Positions 29,978-38,743 of a stretch of DNA of 64,000 nt are shown one piece after another. The stretch lies in assembly GCF_036689815.1 (NCBI RefSeq), contig NZ_JBAHUR010000001.1:248001-312000 (forward strand), in the 5' to 3' direction. The translations under genes were made by a program, and so were the position numbers. The notes under the pieces were generated by a model. That model was not told the origin of the DNA, did no database searches, and worked only from the letters and a program-made list of their open reading frames with translations. Positions within the stretch are counted from its first letter, which is position 1. The number at the start of each line of letters is the position of its first letter. The DNA comes from Magnetovibrio sp. PR-2. GTDB lineage: Bacteria > Pseudomonadota > Alphaproteobacteria > Rhodospirillales > Magnetovibrionaceae.

Positions 29978-30721
29978 TTAGGTGGACAGAAAGCGCTGGC
30001 TTTCGCCTTCTAAAACAATCGCCGTTAAGGTGTTTGAACACCACGCCTTGGTGTCGATGGCAATGCGGTTGGGCAAGACGTCCGGAACCGCAACCGGCGT
30101 GTGGCCGTGCACCACCATTTTGCCGAAATCTTCTTCTGAGTCCAAAAACACACGGCGGATCCACGTCAGATCGTCGGGGTCTTGTTGATCGATGGGCACA
30201 CCGGGGCGCACGCCGGCATGAACGAAGGCATAATCGCCGACACAGTGGATGTTCTCCATCTTGCTCAGCAGCTTTTTGTGGGATTTGGGCAAGGCGTAGG
30301 CGAGTGATTCGCGCATCATCGGCCCATCTTTGGGCAAATAAGGCACGTCGTAGCTCACCAACGTGGCCAATCCGCCCGCATTGAACCAAATATCGCCGTC
30401 GTCGCCATTTAAAAACGTTTCCATCAGGACTTCGTGATTGCCTTTGAGAATATGGATTTCGAAATCGATAAACGGGCGTTCGCGTTTGAGCCCGACAAAA
30501 CGTTCCAACACGCGTTTGCTGTCAGGTCCGCGATCAACGTAGTCCCCCAAAAACACCAAATGCACTTCATCGGGTGCAGAAACGCTATCTTTTGCAATGG
30601 TTTGCAGCAACTGATCCAAGAGATCCGAACGCCCGTGGATATCGCCGACAGCATATACGCGTGTCCCCGGCGGGATGCTCGGGGACTGTGAAAGGCTGGT
30701 TTGGGGCGTTTCGATATCCAT
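29978..30721 (-). CDS. PPP-type serine/threonine protein phosphatase (metallophosphoesterase)
   Basis: A 247-aa phosphatase with the full set of dimetal motifs: GDIHGRSDLL, GDYVDRGPDSK, KGNHEVLM, the HAG of FVHAGVRPG and HGHTPV. This is the bacterial PPP family (PrpA/ApaH-like), acting on phosphoproteins or on dinucleotides. I choose ATG 30721; a GTG at 30754 would add 11 residues. It is divergent from the degenerate GGDEF/EAL pair, with about 77-110 bp between them, so it may share control with that operon. Its substrate is unknown. Confidence 0.85.
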   Translation of the reverse strand: MDIETPQTSLSQSPSIPPGTRVYAVGDIHGRSDLLDQLLQTIAKDSVSAPDEVHLVFLGDYVDRGPDSKRVLERFVGLKRERPFIDFEIHILKGNHEVLMETFLNGDDGDIWFNAGGLATLVSYDVPYLPKDGPMMRESLAYALPKSHKKLLSKMENIHCVGDYAFVHAGVRPGVPIDQQDPDDLTWIRRVFLDSEEDFGKMVVHGHTPVAVPDVLPNRIAIDTKAWCSNTLTAIVLEGESQRFLST

Positions 30722-30830
30722 AATGCGCAGTATGTGGGGATTCGCGCCGAACACTCAAGGTCTTCTGGAACCGTTCGAACCTCATATGAGAGTATAATCG
30801 GTCATTGCCTATTAACCACATATCCGTACC

Positions 30831-32144
30831 ATGGCAGAATCGACTTTTTATTCGGAGACTGGGGCCGAAATGGCGGAATATTCAGCGGCTTACATTGGGG
30901 GCGAAGAACAAGGCAAGCCCGTAAGCCAAGAAAAAAGGCTTTTGGATGTCTTAGAGCGCATGCGCAACATCATGTCCGGTGTCTTTGCGGTGCATCTCCA
31001 CTTGTCCGAATTGCGCCCGTCCAACCGCCAACCGCACTTTTTGCGCATGGTCAGCCGCGCTGTGGACAGCTTGGTGTCAAACCAAGACGTTCAGGGCTTT
31101 GAATTCGTAAATTCGGATATTGTGCTGTTGTGCCGCAACACGCCCATCGACGATGTGGACGACGTGGTTTTTCGCGTGCGCGCCATGTTCAACGAAGACC
31201 CGCTGACCGATACCGAAGACGGTTCCGCCGAAGACCGTTTTTCAACGTGGTACGACCTGACCCAGCCGAACGATCTCAAAGATTTCGTCGCTGCTATTCA
31301 AGAAGCGATGGAGCATATCTCCGAAGTGGAAGCGGAGCTGTCGCAAAATATCACCACAGGGCGGGCGTCCAAAGCCATGCAGGGCGAGCCGTTGTTGCCC
31401 GACAAACTGCAAAAGATTTTGCAAAAATTGTTGGAGGTGCGCGTCGGTGATTTGGTGCACCGCCAACCGGCCGTCGAAGTCACGGCAGGTAAAAAACAAA
31501 AACTGGCGTATCGTGAACACTATATCGCCATGGAAGAGTTGCGTCAGCGCATCGCGGCGGACATCAACATCTTTTCCAGCCATTGGCTGTTTCAGTTTTT
31601 GTCTGAAACGATTGATGCGCGCGTGTTGGAAGTGATGTCTCGCCTGGACTTTTCCAACATGGACGTTCCCGTCAGTGTGAATTTGAACATCTCCACCATC
31701 ATGACCCGCCCGTTCCAAAACTTCCATGGGTTGGTGGGTGACAACACCGACAAGGTGATTGTCGAAATTCAAATCATCGACGTGTTCGCCGACATGGGGG
31801 CCTACGCCGAAGTGCGCGATTGGTTGCAGGACAACGGCTATCAGGTGATGATCGACGGGCTCAATCCGTTGACGTTGCATTTTTTCGATCCGTCCCTTTT
31901 GGGGGCAGATATGATCAAGATCACCTGGGGTCAGGAATTGAAGGGCGGTTTGGGCTCTGAACAAACCAAGCAAATCCGCGAAGTGGTCGCCAAAATGCCT
32001 CCAGGCGGCGTGGTGTTGTCCCGCGTGGACACAGAAGAAGGTGTGGGCTGGGGTTTGCAGATGGGCATCCGGCGTTATCAAGGGCACTTCATCGACAAAG
32101 TCGTCGACGCCATGGTCAGCAAGGGGTTGATCGGATGGGATTGA
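30831..32144 (+). CDS. Degenerate GGDEF-EAL-like protein, copy 1
   Basis: 437 aa with no membrane segment. Residues about 30-170 resemble a degenerate GGDEF fold (HLHLSELRPSNR, SDIVLLCRNTPIDDVDDVVFRVRAM) with no GGDEF motif. Residues about 190-430 match an EAL domain: REHYIAMEEL where EAL is expected, VNLNIS for VNLS, VIVEIQIIDVF for the metal Glu, VMIDGL for the DDFG loop, ADMIKITW for DYIKID and RYQGHF for QGY. The second Asp of DDFG, the Asp of KID and the Glu of AEGVE are missing, so c-di-GMP hydrolysis is unlikely. It may bind c-di-GMP or a partner. It is first in an operon with a paralogue and an ABC exporter. Confidence 0.75.
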   Translation: MAESTFYSETGAEMAEYSAAYIGGEEQGKPVSQEKRLLDVLERMRNIMSGVFAVHLHLSELRPSNRQPHFLRMVSRAVDSLVSNQDVQGFEFVNSDIVLLCRNTPIDDVDDVVFRVRAMFNEDPLTDTEDGSAEDRFSTWYDLTQPNDLKDFVAAIQEAMEHISEVEAELSQNITTGRASKAMQGEPLLPDKLQKILQKLLEVRVGDLVHRQPAVEVTAGKKQKLAYREHYIAMEELRQRIAADINIFSSHWLFQFLSETIDARVLEVMSRLDFSNMDVPVSVNLNISTIMTRPFQNFHGLVGDNTDKVIVEIQIIDVFADMGAYAEVRDWLQDNGYQVMIDGLNPLTLHFFDPSLLGADMIKITWGQELKGGLGSEQTKQIREVVAKMPPGGVVLSRVDTEEGVGWGLQMGIRRYQGHFIDKVVDAMVSKGLIGWD

Positions 32145-32181
32145 CGCGAGCACGCACACGCAAGTTGGAGGGTCGGCGCTG

Positions 32182-33471
32182 ATGGCGACACAATCGGGCT
32201 CGGCCTCTTCTCACATGCACCGGCGCACCCAAGAACAGTTGTTGTTGGAATATCTGCGCCGTTTGGAAAACCGCCGCGAAGGCCGCAAGGCGGTGCGGAT
32301 CAATTTGTCAGCCCTGATGCCGGCCAACCGGCGCGAACACCATGTGCGCGCCGCGACCAACAGTTTCGAAGGTTTGGTGTCGGAGCTTGCCGGGCAGCTG
32401 TTTGAGCTGAAAAACATGGATCTGTTTTTCATCTACAAGGGCGAAGTCAACACCCGCGTTCAAGACACGGTGCAAAAGGTCAAGTTCCTGTTTTCCGACG
32501 ACCCGCTGTTCGATGAAAAGGACCGCTCCGACTCGGCGTTCATCAACTGGTTCGATGTGGAAACGGGCTATGACGATCTGATCAAAATGGTGCGCGAGAT
32601 GAGCGACGAAGGGGCGGAGGAAAAACGCCCCTCCACTCGCTCCAACGTGCGCGCATCGCTCAAAGCGCGCCAAGACCACGGCGATGCGCTGAGCCCGGAA
32701 ATTTTGGGCCGCGCCGTGAAAGCTTTGCAACGCACCGATTTGACCAGCTTGGTGCGCCGCCAATTTGTCTGCGGTGTCAGCAAAAAATTGGTGCCCGAAC
32801 CGATTTTTTCAGAGCTCTACATTTCCATCATGGATTTGCGTGAAACCATGATGCCGGGCATCAACCTGACGTCCAATCGTTGGCTGTTTCAATATCTGAC
32901 GGAAAGCCTGGACCGTCGCATCCTGTCCCTTTTGTCGAAAACGGATCGTTTTTCCATCACGGGCGATATCAGTTTTAACGTCAATGTCTCGACGCTTATG
33001 AGCCAAGACTTCATCGCGTTTGACGACGGCATTTCGGCGGCGCGGCGCGGTTCTATGGTTTTGGAGCTGCAAAAGATCGATATCTTCGCAGACTTAGGCG
33101 CGTTTTTGTTCGTGCGTGAATACTGCCAGGAAAAAGGCTATCGCATTTGCTTGGACGGTTTGACGCATCAAAATATGTCCATGATCAACCGCGAACGTTT
33201 GGGTGTGGATTATTTCAAAGTCATGTGGAACTCCGAACTGATCGACGGCGGCTCGGCGATGCGTAAACAAATGCGCGACATGGTGCAGGAAGCGGGGCGC
33301 ACCCGCGTGATTCTGGCACGCTGCGACAACCGCGAGGCCGTGGACTTTGGCCGCTCCGTTGGCATCAACATGTTCCAAGGCCACTACGTCGAACATTTGA
33401 TTGCAGAAGACGAACGCCGTCGCCAACTGTTGAAGATCAAACACCGCATCGAACGGGATACGACGACTTAA
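32182..33471 (+). CDS. Degenerate GGDEF-EAL-like protein, copy 2
   Basis: A 429-aa paralogue of the preceding protein, collinear throughout. It shares the same N-terminal region (MDLFFIYKG, VQKVKFLFSDDPLF), FSELYISIMDLR at the EAL position, WLFQYLTESLDRRIL, VNVNVS, VLELQKIDIFADLG, ICLDGL, VDYFKVMW and MFQGHY. Like copy 1 it has lost the second Asp of DDFG, the Asp after the conserved Lys and the AEGVE Glu. GGAGGG lies about 9 nt before the ATG. It ends 6 bp before the ABC ATPase gene, so the four genes 30831-35072 are probably one transcript. Confidence 0.75.
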   Translation: MATQSGSASSHMHRRTQEQLLLEYLRRLENRREGRKAVRINLSALMPANRREHHVRAATNSFEGLVSELAGQLFELKNMDLFFIYKGEVNTRVQDTVQKVKFLFSDDPLFDEKDRSDSAFINWFDVETGYDDLIKMVREMSDEGAEEKRPSTRSNVRASLKARQDHGDALSPEILGRAVKALQRTDLTSLVRRQFVCGVSKKLVPEPIFSELYISIMDLRETMMPGINLTSNRWLFQYLTESLDRRILSLLSKTDRFSITGDISFNVNVSTLMSQDFIAFDDGISAARRGSMVLELQKIDIFADLGAFLFVREYCQEKGYRICLDGLTHQNMSMINRERLGVDYFKVMWNSELIDGGSAMRKQMRDMVQEAGRTRVILARCDNREAVDFGRSVGINMFQGHYVEHLIAEDERRRQLLKIKHRIERDTTT

Positions 33472-33477
33472 AAGCTT

Positions 33478-34227
33478 ATGGCAGAGACCTCCCAACCCAT
33501 CATCGACGTCCAAGACCTCTACAAAACGTTTGGCGAGGTGCACGCCGTCGAAGGCATTTCGTTTCGTGTCGAGCCGGGCCAGACGGTGGCGTTGCTGGGC
33601 GGCAACGGTGCGGGCAAAACCACGACCATTTCCATGCTGTTGGGATTGCTCAGCCCCACCCAAGGCTCGGTCAAAGTGCTGGGCGCGGAGATGCCGTCTG
33701 AACGCCACAAGGTGTTGGGACGAATCAATTTTTCCAGCCCGTATGTGGACCTGCCGCGCCGCTTGAAGGTGTGGGAAAACCTGACCGTCTATGCACACTT
33801 GTATGGCATTAAAGACGTCAAAGCCCGCATTGCGGAGCTCAGCGAAGACTTGGAACTGACAGGGTTTCAAAACCGCCCGTTCGGCGAATTGTCCGCCGGG
33901 CAAAAGACGCGGGTGGCGTTGGCGAAGTCGTTGCTGAATGCGCCGGACCTGATGTTGATGGATGAACCCACCGCCTCGCTGGACCCCGACACGGGTGATT
34001 GGGTGAGGACGTATCTGGAACGTTACCGCGAAAAAACCGGAGCGACCATTTTGCTCGCCAGTCACAACATGGGTGAGGTCGAACGCTTGGCTGATAATGT
34101 GTTGATGATGCGCGGCGGCAAAATCGTCGATCAAGGCGCCCCCCAAGACCTGATCCAACGCCATGGCCGCGAAAACTTGGAACAGGTGTTCTTAGACATC
34201 GCGCGAGGGAAGGAGGCGGCCCAGTGA
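33478..34227 (+). CDS. ABC transporter ATP-binding protein (ABC-2 exporter type)
   Basis: A 249-aa nucleotide-binding subunit. Walker A GGNGAGKTTT, Q-loop region INFSSPYVDLPRRLKVWENL, ABC signature LSAGQKTRVALAKS, Walker B LMLMDEPTASLDP and the H-loop ASHN are all in order. It resembles the DrrA/NodI/CcmA-like exporters. It follows the second EAL-like protein by 6 bp and overlaps the permease start by 4 bp, so it pairs with that permease. The exported substrate is unknown. Confidence 0.93.
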   Translation: MAETSQPIIDVQDLYKTFGEVHAVEGISFRVEPGQTVALLGGNGAGKTTTISMLLGLLSPTQGSVKVLGAEMPSERHKVLGRINFSSPYVDLPRRLKVWENLTVYAHLYGIKDVKARIAELSEDLELTGFQNRPFGELSAGQKTRVALAKSLLNAPDLMLMDEPTASLDPDTGDWVRTYLERYREKTGATILLASHNMGEVERLADNVLMMRGGKIVDQGAPQDLIQRHGRENLEQVFLDIARGKEAAQ

Positions 34228-35072
34228 GCCCCGAACACCAGCATCAAATTCACAGTGATGTGTGCATGCCGCAAACGGCCTTTTCCGCTCGTCGCATTTT
34301 GGCGGTGATGCTGCGTCACCTCTATGTCCTGCGCCGTTCGTGGCCCAGATTGCTGGAGCTCGCCTATTGGCCGTTGATCCAAATGATCTTGTGGGGGTTT
34401 GTCACCAAGTTCTTCATGGGCCACTCATCTTGGGTTGCCGAAGCCGCGGGCGTTTTGATTTCAGCGGTGTTGCTGTGGGATGTTTTGTTCCGCGCGAACT
34501 TGGGCGTGTCGTTGCCGTTCATCGAAGAAATGTGGTCGCGCAATTTGGCCCAGTTGTTCGTCAGCCCCTTGCGCGACGCTGAATTGATTACCGCGCTGAT
34601 TTTGATGAGCTTGGTGCGCACCCTGATTTCCGTCACGCCGGCCGCCTTCCTCGCCATGCCGCTTTACGACGTGTGGGTGTTTGAACTGGGCATCCCGCTG
34701 ATTGCGTTTTTTGCGAACCTGTTGGTGTTCGGCTCGATCATCGGCATCACCGTGGCGGGCTTGATCTTGCGCTTTGGATTGGGGGCAGAGAGCCTGTGTT
34801 GGTTAGGCATATTCTTGCTGGCCCCCATCAGTGCAATTTATTACCCAGTGGACGCGCTGCCCCAGTGGCTGCAATGGGTGGCTCTGTCGCTGCCCAGTGC
34901 ACACACCTTTGAAGGCATGCGCCAAGTTCTGTTTGAAGGCACATTTTCGTGGATGCACTTCGCCTGGGCCGTGGGCTTAAACGCCGTGCTGCTCAGCTCT
35001 GCCACAGCGTTTTTTCTCTACATGATGAAACAAGCGCGCATCAAAGGACTGTTGATGAGCCAAGGGGAGTAG
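34224..35072 (+). CDS. ABC-2 type transporter permease
   Basis: A 282-aa integral membrane protein starting with GTG at 34224, overlapping the ATPase stop. It has six hydrophobic segments in the ABC-2 pattern (WPLIQMILWGFVTKFF, AGVLISAVLLWDVLF, LISVTPAAFLAMPL, IAFFANLLVFGSIIGITVAGLIL, LGIFLLAPISAIYYPVDALP, AVGLNAVLLSSATAFFLYMM). The ABC-2 signature region YYPVDALPQWLQWVALSLPSAH is present. With the ATPase it makes a two-part exporter. Last in the operon of the two EAL-like proteins. Confidence 0.92.
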   Translation: MSPEHQHQIHSDVCMPQTAFSARRILAVMLRHLYVLRRSWPRLLELAYWPLIQMILWGFVTKFFMGHSSWVAEAAGVLISAVLLWDVLFRANLGVSLPFIEEMWSRNLAQLFVSPLRDAELITALILMSLVRTLISVTPAAFLAMPLYDVWVFELGIPLIAFFANLLVFGSIIGITVAGLILRFGLGAESLCWLGIFLLAPISAIYYPVDALPQWLQWVALSLPSAHTFEGMRQVLFEGTFSWMHFAWAVGLNAVLLSSATAFFLYMMKQARIKGLLMSQGE

Positions 35073-35184
35073 TTTTTAGGACCTACGCTTATACCCCAAT
35101 GTCGAGATTTTTTATAACAAAGTTCAATCATGGGTGTATATTCGAGCTCTTAGCAACAATCCAATCCTTGTCAGGAGGTCGTAC

Positions 35185-35532
35185 ATGATTAAGCATATCA
35201 TGCTGGCATTCACCTTGGCGCTAATCGCACCGAGTTTTGCAAAAGCAGAATCACTCATCGGAAAGCAACATGAATTTCGGATTGAAAACGGGGCGTCCCA
35301 GGATGTCATTGTTGGCGGTCGACCATTTATCGTCCGAATTTGTAAAGTCAAGCTTTTGAAGGGGACCTCGACCTTATTGGCCACAGCAGTATTTAATGAT
35401 CCAAACGGTAAAGAGTTGAGTGGTACATCCAGCATTGCTGACGATCATTGCACCTACTTTACGAATGTCAGAAAATTAACTCTTAAATCCAATGATGGGT
35501 TGTCTAGAGGCAATTTTAGGCTTTTTAACTAA
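35185..35532 (+). CDS. Small exported protein of unknown function
   Basis: 115 aa. The ATG at 35185 has AGGAGG 6 nt upstream, better than the longer frame from 35134. The signal peptide MIKHIMLAFTLALIAPSFAKA is clear, with probable cleavage after AKA. The mature protein (about 94 residues) has two cysteines (RICKV, DHCTYF) that may form a disulfide and looks beta-rich. Base composition is AT-richer than its neighbours. Its stop overlaps the cobT stop tail to tail by 4 bp. Not recognised. Confidence 0.75.
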   Translation: MIKHIMLAFTLALIAPSFAKAESLIGKQHEFRIENGASQDVIVGGRPFIVRICKVKLLKGTSTLLATAVFNDPNGKELSGTSSIADDHCTYFTNVRKLTLKSNDGLSRGNFRLFN

Positions 35533-36560
35533 TCCGAGCCTTTCGCACTCACACCCGCTTCACCAAATGTCGCCATGCCGGTGTGGCACGCGATGGCGGC
35601 TTTGAGCATGCTGACGGCCAGGACTGCTCCGGTGGCTTCGCCCAAGCGCATGTTCTGATCCAAAACCGCATTTTTGCCGAGCTTTTCGAGCAGCACTTTG
35701 TGCCCGGGCTCTTGGCTGACGTGGCCGACTTTGCAGTGGTCCAACGCGCGTTTGTTGAGGCTGTGCAAAACCGCAGCCGACGCGGTGGACACGAACCCGT
35801 CCAGCAGAACCGGAACTTGTTTCAAGCGCGCACCGATGACCGCACCGGTGATGGCCGCCATTTCACGACCGCCAAACAAGCGCAGCGCATCCAGGCCGTC
35901 TTGCATATGGCCTTTGTAGTTTTTGATGCCGATGTTGAGCACTTCGGCCTTTTTGCCGATGCCGACCTTGTCCAGGCCTGTGCCCGGTCCCGCCCAGCTC
36001 AGCGCATTGCCGCCGTACAGGGCAAAACATATGGCAGAGGCTGCGGTGGTGTTGCCGATGCCCATTTCGCCCAAGCACACAACGTCGGAGGCTTCGTCAA
36101 CGACCTTCATGCCGAATTGGATGGCGGCGGCGCATTCGGCGTCGCCCATGGCTGGGTTTTCGGTAAAATCCTGCACCGGGTTGTCTAAATCCATGGATTC
36201 GACACACAGGCCCACGCCCAGCGCTTCACACATCTGGTTGACGGCAGCCCCGCCGTTTTCAAAGTTTGCGACCATTTGCGCCGTGACGTCGGACGGATAC
36301 GCCGACACGCCCTGTTTGACCACGCCGTGGTTGCCCGCAAAGACGTGGGCGTTGGGGGTTTGCATGCGCGGCGGATAGCGGCCTTGCCAGGCAGCGACCC
36401 AAGCGGACAGCTGCTCCAACCGGCCCAAGGAGCCTTCAGGCTTGGTCAGTTTCGGCTCGTGCGCTTTGGCGGCTGCGGCGGCTTCTAGGTCCGGCCCGGG
36501 CAGGTCGCTGAGGATCTGACGCACGTCGTCGAGGGAAATAATATCCGGCATTTTGGTCAT
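35529..36560 (-). CDS. cobT: Nicotinate-nucleotide:dimethylbenzimidazole phosphoribosyltransferase
   Basis: About 343 aa, making alpha-ribazole phosphate for the lower loop of cobalamin. Signature segments: KPEGSLGRLEQL, VFAGNHGVVKQGVSAYP, the glycine-rich EMGIGNTTAASAI, LLDGFVSTASA and the conserved Glu region GEATGAVLA near the C-terminus. The frame can begin at 36575 or 36560; the latter (MTKMPDI) looks the more natural. It is divergent from the cobS-cobC-cobP-cobW-cobN block, so both arms probably share regulation from the 98-bp gap, which is too small to hold a cobalamin riboswitch. Confidence 0.95.
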   Translation of the reverse strand: MTKMPDIISLDDVRQILSDLPGPDLEAAAAAKAHEPKLTKPEGSLGRLEQLSAWVAAWQGRYPPRMQTPNAHVFAGNHGVVKQGVSAYPSDVTAQMVANFENGGAAVNQMCEALGVGLCVESMDLDNPVQDFTENPAMGDAECAAAIQFGMKVVDEASDVVCLGEMGIGNTTAASAICFALYGGNALSWAGPGTGLDKVGIGKKAEVLNIGIKNYKGHMQDGLDALRLFGGREMAAITGAVIGARLKQVPVLLDGFVSTASAAVLHSLNKRALDHCKVGHVSQEPGHKVLLEKLGKNAVLDQNMRLGEATGAVLAVSMLKAAIACHTGMATFGEAGVSAKGSD

Positions 36561-36658
36561 GGTAGGGGCTCGCAATATGGGCGCAAAGGCTTAGATTTAT
36601 GGTTGGAAAACATATATACACTGTGTGAGACCTCGCCGTCATCGAAAATGAGTGCACC

Positions 36659-37543
36659 ATGAGCAAATCCGCCGATAAATCCAACTCTGACGACCTGCAC
36701 AGGGGTGGGCCCTCTTTGTCGTTTTTCCGCCTGTGGGTGAACCGTTTCACCGTGGCGTGGATGTTTTTGACCCGCGTGCCGCTGCCCAGTTGGTGGAACA
36801 AGCCCATGCCCGGCGAAGTCGTCGGCGTGGACCCGAAAGACAAAGGGTTGGGCATGATCCCGCTGTCAGACACCGTGCAGACGTGGCCGTTTGTCGGCCT
36901 GTTTGTGGGGGCCTTCGCCGGCAGCGCGGTGTGGGCCGGGGCACAGCTGGGCCTGCACCCCATGGCGTCCGCTGTTTTGGGATTGATGGTCGCGGCACTC
37001 ATCACCGGGGCGCTGCACGAAGACGGTTTGGCTGACGTCGCCGACGGCTTTGGCGGCGGGCGCTCCATCGCCAAAAAGCTCGAGATTATGAAAGACAGCT
37101 ACATCGGCACCTACGGAGTGTTGACGCTGATTTTGGTGGTGGGCTTTAAGGTGACCACACTGGGCAGCTTCAACGGCCCGGGCTTGGCCGCCGGGGCGCT
37201 GGTTGGTGCCCATGTGTTGAGCCGTGCGGCATTACCCTTAATGATGTCGTTGATGACCCCGGCGCGCGAAGGCGGCTTGGGCACGGCGGCGGGCATTCCC
37301 ACGCGCGACGACGCAATCGTCACGGCGATCATCGGGGTGTTGGTGGTGTTGTTGACTCTGGGTCTTTGGCCCGGTCTGTTGGCGAGCATTTTAGCAGCGG
37401 CTGTGGCCGTGGTCATGGGCTGGACTGCCAAACGCCAAATCGGCGGTTTTACCGGAGACGTGCTGGGGGCCACGGAACAATTGATCGAGGCTGCCGTTTT
37501 GGCTGGGCTTGCCGTGGCCTTTCGCACGGTGTTTTACACATGA
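36659..37543 (+). CDS. cobS: Adenosylcobinamide-GDP ribazoletransferase (cobalamin synthase)
   Basis: A 294-aa inner-membrane enzyme joining alpha-ribazole to adenosylcobinamide-GDP, the last main step of B12 synthesis (CobV in the Pseudomonas nomenclature). The family signature is FLTRVPLPSW near the start, then the metal-binding HEDGLADVADGFGGGRS and KLEIMKDSYIGTYG. Several hydrophobic helices follow. A 35-residue hydrophilic N-terminus precedes the domain. The stop overlaps the next gene's ATG (ATGA), so translation is probably coupled. Confidence 0.95.
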   Translation: MSKSADKSNSDDLHRGGPSLSFFRLWVNRFTVAWMFLTRVPLPSWWNKPMPGEVVGVDPKDKGLGMIPLSDTVQTWPFVGLFVGAFAGSAVWAGAQLGLHPMASAVLGLMVAALITGALHEDGLADVADGFGGGRSIAKKLEIMKDSYIGTYGVLTLILVVGFKVTTLGSFNGPGLAAGALVGAHVLSRAALPLMMSLMTPAREGGLGTAAGIPTRDDAIVTAIIGVLVVLLTLGLWPGLLASILAAAVAVVMGWTAKRQIGGFTGDVLGATEQLIEAAVLAGLAVAFRTVFYT

Positions 37544-38187
37544 GCGATGCGGTGATCACGCGCTGGTGGTTCGTGCGCCATGCCCCCGTGGTGGGGGCGG
37601 AGCACAAACGCTTGTCGGGGCAAATGGATGTGCCTGCGGATGTCAGCGACAAAGCATCGTTTGACCGCTTGGCTGGGAAACTGCCGAAAGGCGCGCACTG
37701 GATCACGTCGCACCTGTCGCGCACCAAACAAACCGCCGAGGCTTTGCAAGACGCCGGGGCGGAGCGTAAAAATCCCAAAGCGGATGCAGACTTTGCCGAA
37801 CAGGCGTTTGGGGCCTGGACCAATTTGACGTGGGATGACATAGGCGCATTGCCCGAAGACCAGTCAGCCGCCTTTTGGGACGCACCCGCGACCACCGCAC
37901 CGCCACCGTCGGACGATTATAAGTCCGAAAGTTTCGCCAGCGTGTGCGCGCGGGTCGGCGTGCGCCTGGAAGAACTGCTCGACGAATACGCCGGGCGCGA
38001 CATCATTTGTGTGGCGCACGCGGGATCGATCCGTGGTGCTGTGGCCCATGCCTTGGGCTTGTCGGCAGAGCAAGCCTTGGCCCTGGATGTGCAAAACACG
38101 TCTTTAACGCGGCTGGACCACATTTCGTCAGGGCTGAGAACCATGCGCGGCGGCAGCTGGCGGGTGGTGGCGTTGAACCAGATTTGA
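37540..38187 (+). CDS. cobC: Histidine phosphatase family protein, probable alpha-ribazole phosphatase
   Basis: 215 aa. The ATG at 37540 overlaps the cobS stop; the longer frame from 37366 is inside cobS and is not used. The phosphoglycerate-mutase-like catalytic start WWFVRHAP supplies the histidine nucleophile; the second histidine is in CVAHAGSIRGAVAHALG. A substrate loop near TSHLSRTKQTAEAL is also typical. In this context it should dephosphorylate alpha-ribazole-5-phosphate from CobT before CobS. The general fold is certain, the substrate is from context. Confidence 0.85.
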   Translation: MSDAVITRWWFVRHAPVVGAEHKRLSGQMDVPADVSDKASFDRLAGKLPKGAHWITSHLSRTKQTAEALQDAGAERKNPKADADFAEQAFGAWTNLTWDDIGALPEDQSAAFWDAPATTAPPPSDDYKSESFASVCARVGVRLEELLDEYAGRDIICVAHAGSIRGAVAHALGLSAEQALALDVQNTSLTRLDHISSGLRTMRGGSWRVVALNQI

Positions 38188-38217
38188 TAGTCTCTGGGCT
38201 CAAAGAAAGGATAACCG

Positions 38218-38733
38218 ATGCTTGCGAACCTCACCCTTATTCTCGGCGGACAACGTTCCGGCAAAAGTGCCTACGCGGAAAGCTTGCTGGCGAACGGTGC
38301 GGTGTATTTGGCGACGGGCCATGCGTCGGACCCGGAAATGGCGGAACGCATCGAAGCCCATCAAGAGCGGCGCGGCGAAGGCTGGGTGACAGTGGAAGAG
38401 CCGCTTGATCTGGTGCACGCACTCACCCAAGCCAAAAAACTGCATAGCGGCAAGCCCGTGCTGATCGACAGCCTCGGCATGTGGGTGTCCAACATGCTGC
38501 ATGCCCAAAAAAGCCCGGTGGTTGAGGCGGAAATCATCGCCCAAGCCATGCGCAAACACCCCGATCCCGTCATCGTGGTGTCCGACGAAGTGGGCCTGGG
38601 CGTGATCTCCATGAACCCGGTGGCGCGATCTTTTGTTGACGCGCTGGGTTTTGTGAACCAAATAACGGCTGCACAGGCGAACCGTGTGGTCTTGGTGGTC
38701 GCCGGATTGCCCCAAGAGCTGAAAAATCAATAA
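38218..38733 (+). CDS. cobP: Adenosylcobinamide kinase / adenosylcobinamide-phosphate guanylyltransferase
   Basis: A 171-aa bifunctional enzyme of the cobalamin nucleotide loop assembly (also called CobU). The P-loop GGQRSGKSAYAE is at the N-terminus. The region ATGHASDPEMAERIEAHQERR includes the conserved histidine that is guanylylated in the family, and DSLGMWVSNML and VSDEVGLGVISMNPVAR follow. The length matches. It lies between cobC and cobW in one orientation with short gaps. Confidence 0.95.
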   Translation: MLANLTLILGGQRSGKSAYAESLLANGAVYLATGHASDPEMAERIEAHQERRGEGWVTVEEPLDLVHALTQAKKLHSGKPVLIDSLGMWVSNMLHAQKSPVVEAEIIAQAMRKHPDPVIVVSDEVGLGVISMNPVARSFVDALGFVNQITAAQANRVVLVVAGLPQELKNQ

Positions 38734-38743
38734 AGGACTTCCC

